64,000 nt of DNA from Bacteroidota bacterium. GTDB taxonomy: Bacteria; Bacteroidota; Bacteroidia; UBA4408. Below are positions 61,201-64,000 of the stretch, piece after piece. Numbering within the stretch: position 1 is the first letter of the stretch; every line of letters starts with the position of its first letter. Made by a program: the position numbers and the translations under genes. The DNA is taken from assembly GCA_016721765.1 (NCBI GenBank), contig JADKHO010000001.1, positions 1,166,001-1,230,000 on the forward strand, given 5' to 3'. Below the pieces are notes generated by a model. The model had not been told where the DNA came from. It worked only from the letters and a program-made list of their open reading frames with translations, and searched no databases.

Positions 61201-64000
61201 TCAAATAATTTGCGGAAACTCAGCAACTATGGCTGCTAACAATGCAGTAATAGGAATTGGTACGTGGACAGTTATAACTGGAACAGGAGCATTTACTGCG
61301 ATTAATTCTCCGTTATCATCTGTAAGTGGTTTGTCACTAGGAGTAAACACATTTCGCTGGACAATTTCTAATGCTCCTTGCATAGATAGTTTTGATGATA
61401 TCGAAGTTACAGTCACAGCGACACCCGCATTAGCAAATGCGGGTGCTGATCAAATCAATCTCTGTGGAATCAACTCAACTTTCCTTACAGGAAATACGCC
61501 TTTGATTGGAAGTGGGATTTGGTCGATTGTCAGTGGTGCAGGAGGCAGTTTTAGTTTGAATTCTGATCCAACAGCAATATTTACAGGAACTCTTGGAATC
61601 ACGTATGTTTTGAGATGGACAATTAGTAATCCTCCATGTTCAGATAGTTTTGATGATGTTACAATCACGTTTAATGAAAATCCAACAGTAGCTAATGCAG
61701 GTATTGATCAAACGATCTGCAGCCCGACTGCAACACTAGCAGCGAACACTCCAGTAGTTGGAACCGGATCATGGACAGTAACAGCCGGAACAGGAGTAGT
61801 AACTACACCAAGTTCACCAACAAGTGGTGTGACCGGATTAAGTACTGGTGTAAATACATTTGTTTGGACGATCACCAACGGAACATGTACACCAAGCACA
61901 GATGCTATCACTATCAATGTTGATCAGTTACCAACGACATCCAATGCAGGAATCGATCAAACGATTTGTAGCCCAACAGCAACACTAGCAGCAAATACAC
62001 CAGCAATCGGAACCGGAGCATGGAGCGTAACAGCAGGAACAGGAGTAGTAACTACACCGAGTTCACCGACAAGCGGTGTGACCGGATTAAGTACCGGAGT
62101 AAATACTTTCACATGGACCATTACCAATGGAACATGTACACCAAGTACCGATGCGATTACTATTAATGTTGATCAATTACCAACTACATCCAATGCAGGC
62201 ATCGATCAAACTATTTGTAGCCCAACAGCAACACTTGCCGCCAATACTCCAACAGTAGGAACCGGAGCTTGGACAGTAACAGCTGGAACAGGAGTAGTAA
62301 CTACACCAAGTTCACCAACAAGTGGTGTGACAGGCTTAACAACAGGAGTAAATACATTTGTTTGGACCATTACCAATGGAACATGTACACCAAGTACCGA
62401 TGCGATTACTATTAATGTTGATCAATTACCAACGACATCCAATGCAGGCATCGATCAAACGATTTGTAGCCCAACAGCAACACTAGCAGCAAATACACCA
62501 GCAATCGGAACCGGAGCTTGGACCGTAACAGCAGGAACAGGAGTAGTAACTACACCGAGTTCACCGACAAGCGGCGTAACCGGTTTAACAACAGGCGTAA
62601 ATACATTTGTATGGACTATCACCAACGGAACATGTACTCCAAGTGCTGATGCAATCACCATCAATGTTGACCAATTACCAACTACATCCAATGCAGGTAT
62701 AGATCAAACTATTTGTAGTCCAACAGCAACACTTGCAGCGAATACACCAACAGTAGGAACGGGAGCATGGACAGTAACAGCCGGAACAGGAGTAGTAACT
62801 ACACCAAGTTCACCAACAAGTGGTGTGACAGGATTAACAACAGGTGTAAATACATTTGTTTGGACAATTACCAATGGAACATGTACACCAAGTACCGATG
62901 CGATTACTATTAATGTTGATCAATTACCAACGACATCCAATGCAGGCATCGATCAAACTATTTGTAGCCCAACAGCAACACTTGCCGCCAATACTCCAAC
63001 AATCGGAACCGGAGCATGGACCGTAACAGCAGGAACAGGAGTAGTAACTACACCGAGTTCACCGACAAGCGGTGTGACCGGATTAAGTACCGGAGTAAAT
63101 ACTTTCACATGGACCATTACCAATGGAACATGTACACCAAGTACCGATGCGATTACTATTAATGTTGATCAATTACCAACAGCATCCAATGCAGGTATCG
63201 ATCAAACTATTTGTAGCCCAACAGCAACATTAGCAGCAAACACTCCAACAGTAGGAACGGGAGCATGGACAGTAACAGCCGGAACAGGAGTAGTAACTAC
63301 ACCGAGTTCACCGACAAGTGGTGTGACAGGATTAACAACAGGTGTAAATACATTTGTTTGGACAATTACTAACGGAACTTGTACACCAAGTACCGATGCG
63401 ATTACTATTAATGTTGATCAATTACCAACAGCATCCAATGCAGGTATCGATCAAACTATTTGTAGCCCAACAGCAACATTAGCAGCAAACACTCCGGTAA
63501 TCGGAACCGGCGCATGGACGGTAACTGCAGGAACTGCAACTGTAACTGATCCATTAGATCCAAACTCAGGAGTGACAGGCTTAACAACTGGGGTAAATAC
63601 TTTCACATGGACCATTACCAACGGAACATGTACACCAAGCACAGATGCTATCACTATCAATGTTGATCAGTTACCAACGACATCCAATGCAGGAATCGAT
63701 CAAACGATTTGTAGCCCAACAGCAACACTAGCAGCAAATACACCAGCAATCGGAACCGGAGCATGGACCGTAACAGCAGGAACAGGAGTAGTAACTACAC
63801 CGAGTTCACCGACAAGCGGTGTGACCGGATTAAGTACCGGAGTAAATACTTTCACATGGACCATTACCAATGGAACATGTACACCAAGTACCGATGCGAT
63901 TACTATTAATGTTGATCAATTACCAACTACATCCAATGCAGGCATCGATCAAACTATTTGTAGCCCAACAGCAACACTTGCCGCCAATACTCCAACAGTA
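46211..64000 (+). CDS. Giant tandem-repeat surface adhesin, N-terminal 5930 codons (runs off window)
   Basis: A single open frame from ATG 46211 (alternative ATG 46241, which starts MSLKITRLLPKTFLLFSTLL) to the last base, with no stop in phase at any point checked. Signal peptide to about residue 39 (TLAQ). Order: an N-terminal beta domain (40-225); a Gly-rich region (about 228-470); a DUF11-like domain (about 525-640, LTVTKSTSTPGPIDPLANAT); then from residue ~691 a continuous series of ~83-89-residue domains. These share NAGxDQ at the start, LAAN, GTGxW, GGSF, TFTG, YVLRWTI and DDVTITF, with one Cys near position 10 and one near 68. 61 complete units and a truncated one are visible. Predicted function: extracellular adhesin exported by T9SS, SprB-like in design. 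The C-terminus, which would show a type B (gliding-associated) sorting domain, is outside the window. Confidence 0.93.
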   Translation, partial: MEILTRKTFYMSLKITRLLPKTFLLFSTLLFLSTRTLAQICGLPGSDGPATPSASVNTYFPSAVPDSVAAGASSIALGATSGTSITAGDLVLIIQMQGVRINTSNLNSYGDGVAGIPGAGNSTSGTDYIAGKYEYGIATNTVTAAGGTLNLQNPLTNYYVSKNASTASAPYYGNYRFQVIRVPQYSSVTLTGNITTQAWDGAKGGVFAMDVSGNMNFAGFTISVAGRGFRGGGGRQLGGAAGTFNTDYITLATQNANGSKGEGIAGTPRYLNNAGALLDNTVEGYPLGSYGRGAPGNAGGGGTDGNPTSNDQNSGGGGGGNFSAGGRGGNAWNNAPIPGGDGGAAFASVANSRLVMGGGAGAGTSNNGTGTPGSGFASSGGAGGGIVMLRTGSVSGTGNINADGVAPGMTPSNDASGGGGAGGSVIFTAANTAGLANITVTARGGDGGSNTGGGADHGPGGGGGGGVIYSNGTISAGSSTAQGTNGVTFSGNVYGAQASTVGFANFSASNDNIPNGVSGSACLPVLTVTKSTSTPGPIDPLANATYEIVVSNAAGAGAAAGVTISDNLPTPTSGTITFNGTSSVVLGGTIPATRPSTTNPTVGSTAPAWGSFTIPGGASVTLTFTAAYSALVNNGLFQNPATVSFTDPTRTVGSATVSPGGTYSVGGTVGGSNYNSASSSNEDVRVCNSAAAGPDQTLGLCGTTATLAANNPQIGAGLWTIIAGVGGSVTTPSSPTSTFTGVAGSSYTLRWTITAGVPCGTTFDDVLISFSLGAAATASNAGPDQSVCAASATLAGNTSVGHTGLWTVVSGVGGSFVSNTTNNTTFNGTAGVSYTLRWTLTRTASGCTSSDDVVINLVANPSPAANAGPDQSGATLCGLSASLAGNTPTIGTGTWSIISGAGGTIASLNSPTSTFSGSSATAYTLRWTISNAPCASSTDDVVVTFPTQPNTANAGPDQTRPCNATTATLAANSPTGSNTGAWSVISGTGGSFSLATNPSATFTGTAGRTYVLRWTITSTTCGTSTDDVTIILPNTPTANAGPDQTNGLTCTVTTLTLAGNVPSGSTGLWTIVSGAGGSFADATAYNTTLTGVSGTAYVVRWTLTNACGSSSDDVNITFNAQITANAGPDQASVCGTSATLAANSASPKTGTWSIIAGAGGAVTSVNSETSTFTGTAGTSYTLRWSINNSPCFNSQDDVAISFATAPTTSNAGPDQTAAATCGLTSVTLAANNPTSGVGAWTIVSGTGGSFANAAVRNTTFSGTAGSAYTLRWTISTGCASSTDDVLITFNQNPTTSNAGSDQSSCLTSVVLGANTPIIGTGTWSIISGAGGSFSLNTNPTATFTGTAGVTYVLRWTIANAPCTASTDDVSIALSTGITANAGPDQNICGTNTTLAANNPTLPSVGAWTVISGVGGSFSNASSASSTFTGAAGTSYTLRWTVTTPSCPTVTDDVDINFNTAPTASNAGTDQSVCLLNVVLAANTPLVGTGAWSIVSGAGGSFALASNPTTTFTGTSNTNYVLRWTITNGGCTSTDDVAINILQLANNANAGTDITTACGTVTTALNGNGPGGGHTGLWTIVSGSPAGSFSNATSSSSNYTGTSGVSYVLRWTRTRTSSGCTSSDDVNVTLAANPTTANAGADQTGLSTCGLTIVALTANTPTIGTGAWSIISGTGGSFANTASATSNFSGTAGTTYVLRWTISTLTCGNSTDDVTITFNNNPTTANAGADQVNLCGVTSTTLAANAPTNGTGTWTIISGVGGSFSLNTNPAATFTGTLGTTYVLRWTIANAPCTSSTDDVTITFNNNPTTSNAGADQVNLCGVTSTTLAANTPTIGTGTWTIISGVGGSFSLNTNPAATFTGTLGTTYVLRWTIANAPCTNSTDDVTITFNNNPTTSNAGADQVNLCGVTSTTLAANTPTNGTGTWTIISGVGGSFALNTDPATTFTGTLGTTYVLRWTIANAPCTSSTDDVTITFNNNPTTSNAGADQVNLCGVTSTTLAANAPTNGTGTWTIISGVGGSFSLNTNPAATFTGTLGTTYVLRWTIANAPCTNSTDDVTITFNNNPTTSNAGADQINLCGVTSTTLAANTPTVGTGTWTIISGVGGSFSLNTNPAATFTGTLGTTYVLRWTIANAPCTSSTDDVTITFNNNPTIANAGADQTNLCGVTSTTLAANTPTVGTGTWSIISGAGGSFALNTDPATTFTGTLGTTYVLRWTIANAPCASGTDDVTITFNNNPTTSNAGADQVNLCGVTSTTLAANAPTNGTGTWTIISGVGGSFSLNTNPAATFTGTLGTTYVLRWTIANAPCTSSTDDVTITFNNNPTTSNAGADQVNLCGVTSTTLAANAPTNGTGTWTIISGVGGSFSLNTNPAATFTGTLGTTYVLRWTIANAPCTSSTDDVTITFNNNPTTSNAGADQTNLCGVTSTTLAANTPTNGTGTWTIISGVGGSFALNTDPATTFTGTLGTTYVLRWTIANAPCTSSTDDVTITFNNNPTTSNAGADQVNLCGVTSTTLAANTPTNGTGTWTIISGVGGSFSLNTNPAATFTGTLGTTYVLRWTIANAPCTSSTDDVTITFNNNPTTSNAGADQVNLCGVTSTTLAANAPTNGTGTWTIISGVGGSFSLNTNPAATFTGTLGTTYVLRWTIANAPCTSSTDDVTITFNNNPTTSNAGADQVNLCGVTSTTLAANAPTNGTGTWTIISGVGGSFSLNTNPAATFTGTLGTTYVLRWTIANAPCTSSTDDVTITFNNNPTTSIAGADQLNLCGVTSTTLAANSPTVGTGTWTIISGVGGSFSLNTNPAATFTGILGTTYVLRWTIANAPCTSSTDDVTITFNNNPTTSNAGADQVNLCGVTSTTLAANAPTNGTGTWTIISGVGGSFSLNTNPAATFTGTLGTTYVLRWTIANAPCTSSTDDVTITFNNNPTTSNAGADQTNLCGVTSTALAANTPTVGTGTWTIISGVGGSFSLNTNPAATFTGTLGTTYVLRWTIANAPCTSSTDDVTITFNNNPTTANAGADQTNLCGVTSTTLAANTPTVGTGTWSIISGAGGSFSLNTDPATTFTGTLGTTYVLRWTIANAPCTSSTDDVTITFNNNPTTSNAGADQVNLCGVTSTTLAANAPTNGTGTWTIISGVGGSFSLNTNPAATFTGILGTTYVLRWTIANAPCTSSTDDVTITFNNNPTTANAGADQTNLCGVTSTILAANAPTNGIGTWTIISGVGGSFALNTDPTTTFTGTLGTTYVLRWTIANAPCTSSTDDVTITFNNNPTTANAGADQVNLCGVASTTLAANTPTVGAGTWSIVSGVGGSFALNTDPATTFTGTLGTTYVLRWTIANAPCTSSTDDVTITFNNNPTTANAGADQTNLCGVTSTALAANTPTVGTGTWSIISGAGGSFALNTDPATTFTGTLGTTYVLRWTIANAPCTSSADDVTITFNNNPTTSNAGADQTNLCGVTSTTLTANAPAIGTGTWSIISGAGGSFALNTDPATTFTGTLGTTYVLRWTIANAPCTSSADDVTITFNNNPTTSNAGADQTNLCGVTSTTLTANAPAIGTGTWSIISGAGGSFALNTDPATTFTGTLGTTYVLRWTIANAPCTSSTDDVTITFNNNPTTSNAGADQTNICGVTSTTLAANAPTNGTGTWTIISGVGGSFSLNTNPAATFTGTLGTTYVLRWTIANAPCTSSTDDVTITFNNNPTTANAGADQVNLCGVASTTLAANTPTVGAGTWTIISGVGGSFSLNTNPAATFTGTLGTTYVLRWTIANAPCTSSTDDVTITFNNNPTTANAGADQTNLCGVTSTTLAANAPTNGIGTWTIISGVGGSFSLNTNPAATFTGTLGTTYVLRWTIANAPCTSSTDDVNITFNNNPTTSNAGADQVNLCGVTSTTLAANTPTVGTGTWTIISGVGGSFVLNTDPATTFTGTLGTTYVLRWTIANAPCTSSTDDVTITFNNNPTTANAGADQTNLCGVTSTILAANAPTNGIGTWTIISGVGGSFALNTDPTTTFTGTLGTTYVLRWTIANAPCTSSTDDVTITFNNNPTTANAGADQVNLCGVASTTLAANTPTVGAGTWSIVSGVGGSFALNTDPATTFTGTLGTTYVLRWTIANAPCTSSTDDVTITFNNNPTTSNAGADQVNLCGVTSTTLAANTPTVGAGTWTIISGVGGSFSLNTNPAATFTGTLGTTYVLRWTIANAPCTSSTDDVTITFNNNPTTANAGADQVNLCGVTSTTLAANAPTNGTGTWTIISGVGGSFSLNTNPAATFTGTLGTTYVLRWTIANAPCTSSTDDVNITFNNNPTTSNAGADQVNLCGVTSTTLAANTPTVGTGTWTIISGVGGSFVLNTDPATTFTGTLGTTYVLRWTIANAPCTSSTDDVTITFNNNPTTANAGADQTNLCGVTSTALTANTPTVGAGTWSIVSGAGGSFALNTDPTTTFTGTLGTTYVLRWTIANAPCTSSTDDVTITFNNNPTTSNAGADQVNLCGVTSTTLAANTPTVGTGTWSIISGAGGSFALNTDPTTTFTGTLGTTYVLRWTIANAPCTSSTDDVTITFNNNPTTANAGADQTNLCGVTSTALAANTPTVGTGTWTIISGVGGSFSLNTNPAATFTGTLGTTYVLRWTIANAPCTSSTDDVTITFNNNPTTSNAGADQTNLCGVTSTTLTANTPTIGTGTWSIISGVGGSFSLNTNPAATFTGTLGTTYVLRWTIANAPCTSSTDDVTITFNNNPTTSNAGADQTNLCGVTSTALAANAPTNGTGTWTIISGVGGSFALNTDPATTFTGTLGTTYVLRWTIANAPCTSSTDDVTITFNNNPTTANAGADQTNLCGVTSTTLAANTPTLGTGTWTIISGVGGSFSLNTNPAATFTGTLGTTYVLRWTIANAPCTSSTDDVTITFNNNPTTSNAGADQTNLCGVTSTTLAANTPTVGTGTWSIISGAGGSFALNTDPATTFTGTLGTTYVLRWTIANAPCTSSTDDVTITFNNNPTTSNAGSDQIICGNSATMAANNAVIGIGTWTVITGTGAFTAINSPLSSVSGLSLGVNTFRWTISNAPCIDSFDDIEVTVTATPALANAGADQINLCGINSTFLTGNTPLIGSGIWSIVSGAGGSFSLNSDPTAIFTGTLGITYVLRWTISNPPCSDSFDDVTITFNENPTVANAGIDQTICSPTATLAANTPVVGTGSWTVTAGTGVVTTPSSPTSGVTGLSTGVNTFVWTITNGTCTPSTDAITINVDQLPTTSNAGIDQTICSPTATLAANTPAIGTGAWSVTAGTGVVTTPSSPTSGVTGLSTGVNTFTWTITNGTCTPSTDAITINVDQLPTTSNAGIDQTICSPTATLAANTPTVGTGAWTVTAGTGVVTTPSSPTSGVTGLTTGVNTFVWTITNGTCTPSTDAITINVDQLPTTSNAGIDQTICSPTATLAANTPAIGTGAWTVTAGTGVVTTPSSPTSGVTGLTTGVNTFVWTITNGTCTPSADAITINVDQLPTTSNAGIDQTICSPTATLAANTPTVGTGAWTVTAGTGVVTTPSSPTSGVTGLTTGVNTFVWTITNGTCTPSTDAITINVDQLPTTSNAGIDQTICSPTATLAANTPTIGTGAWTVTAGTGVVTTPSSPTSGVTGLSTGVNTFTWTITNGTCTPSTDAITINVDQLPTASNAGIDQTICSPTATLAANTPTVGTGAWTVTAGTGVVTTPSSPTSGVTGLTTGVNTFVWTITNGTCTPSTDAITINVDQLPTASNAGIDQTICSPTATLAANTPVIGTGAWTVTAGTATVTDPLDPNSGVTGLTTGVNTFTWTITNGTCTPSTDAITINVDQLPTTSNAGIDQTICSPTATLAANTPAIGTGAWTVTAGTGVVTTPSSPTSGVTGLSTGVNTFTWTITNGTCTPSTDAITINVDQLPTTSNAGIDQTICSPTATLAANTPTV
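48281..51382 (+). repeat. Twelve diverged adhesin repeat units
   Basis: Units of slightly variable length (first unit 267 bp, mean about 258 bp) begin with NAGPDQ, NAGSDQ, NAGTDQ or similar and keep the WT-IISG-GGSF-FTG-YxLRW-DDV framework, but differ strongly in DNA sequence. They are the older, non-homogenised part of the repeat region. Confidence 0.9.
51383..61186 (+). repeat. 38 tandem 258-bp units, perfectly in phase
   Basis: The unit (86 codons) starts AATGCAGG (Asn-Ala-Gly). Start points fall at 51383, 54995 (14 units later) and 61187 (38 units later), exact multiples of 258; adjacent units checked at 51383, 51641, 51899 and 52157 agree. There is no net insertion or deletion over 9804 bp. 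Units are near identical at DNA level, including synonymous sites. Differences are concentrated in short segments such as VNLCGVTSTTLAAN versus TNLCGVTSTALAAN, TNGTGTW versus TVGTGTW, and SFSLNTNPAAT versus SFALNTDPATT. Confidence 0.95.
61187..61693 (+). repeat. Two transition units between arrays
   Basis: Unit 61187-61435 is 249 bp and has array-2-like features (no GGSF, GVNTFRWTI). Unit 61436-61693 is 258 bp and array-1-like (GGSFSLNSDPTAIFTG). They alternate the two length classes at the junction and are diverged from both arrays. Confidence 0.85.
61694..64000 (+). repeat. Second array: nine complete 249-bp units and a partial tenth
   Basis: Unit starts lie at 61694, 61943, 62192, 62441, 62690, 62939, 63188, 63437, 63686 and 63935, each exactly 249 bp (83 codons) apart; the tenth is cut by the window edge. 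Units begin NAGIDQTICSPTATLAAN and contain WTVTAGTGVVTTPSSP and TWTITNGTCTPSTDAITIN. The unit at 63437 carries a variant segment TAGTATVTDPLDPNSG. Confidence 0.95.

Noticed and set aside
46766..63660. Many minus-strand open frames of 60-130 codons inside the giant gene
   Set aside because: They repeat with the array, lack start signals and domain identity, and arise because the antisense of the biased repeat codons has few stops.
51383..64000. CRISPR-like or satellite array from the regular repeats
   Set aside because: Units of 249 and 258 bp are whole codon multiples, lie in one open frame and encode Ig-like domains with no spacer structure; this is protein-coding repetition.

Overview
The window is AT-rich DNA from a member of the Bacteroidota, most like a gliding or surface-associated Flavobacteriales/Chitinophagales-type bacterium. 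The evidence is the dense set of type IX secretion system (T9SS) cargo proteins with type A C-terminal sorting domains, a PorP/SprF-OmpA/PD40 gene pair, GEVED-domain proteins, LytTR two-component signalling, A-rich leaders with poor Shine-Dalgarno sites, and TAnnTTTG-like -7 boxes. No rRNA, tRNA, phage, insertion sequence or CRISPR array was recognised.

Layout. 1-2414 (-): 5' part of a lamin-tail-domain surface protein that runs off the left edge. 2572-5328 (+): aspartate-semialdehyde dehydrogenase (asd), a membrane-anchored serine hydrolase and a small conserved protein. 5329-5737: gene-free stretch with three consecutive stem-loops. 5738-11494 (+): large Ig/P-domain/jelly-roll T9SS cargo. 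11565-24084 (-): four tandem T9SS cargo genes built from GEVED and Ig-like domains; one also carries a P-domain, a PKD domain and a lysyl-oxidase-like domain that retains the copper histidines and both cofactor-forming residues. 24193-26590 (-): PurF-like amidophosphoribosyltransferase and a DUF1801 protein. 26628-30975 (-): tripartite ABC efflux operon (TolC, lipoprotein adaptor, permease, ATPase), directly downstream of a LytS/LytT-type kinase and regulator (31162-32931, -). 33021-36216 (-): two beta-propeller T9SS cargo proteins. 36324-38255: NAD-dependent epimerase plus a membrane protein, divergent from a MerR regulator across a 24-bp dyad. 38353-39762: a small T9SS cargo and a DUF4476 protein, convergent over a shared terminator. 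39924-42912 (-): PorP/SprF-like outer-membrane protein and OmpA/PD40/TPR protein. 43110-45830 (+): another GEVED T9SS cargo. 46211 to the right edge (+): one uninterrupted reading frame of at least 5930 codons.

The giant gene is the most striking object. After a signal peptide, a Gly-rich region and a DUF11-like domain come 12 diverged ~86-residue domains, then 38 units of exactly 258 bp (51383-61186) with no net length change, two transition units, then at least nine units of exactly 249 bp running off the edge. The arrays are homogenised at DNA level and contain internal segmental duplications displaced by whole numbers of units. This is the signature of continuing unequal crossing-over or gene conversion in a giant surface adhesin, probably SprB-like. 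The nearby PorP/SprF-OmpA pair is a plausible secretion and anchoring partner.

As a whole the region looks like a surface-protein island, with T9SS cargo and partner genes embedded among a few housekeeping and regulatory genes.
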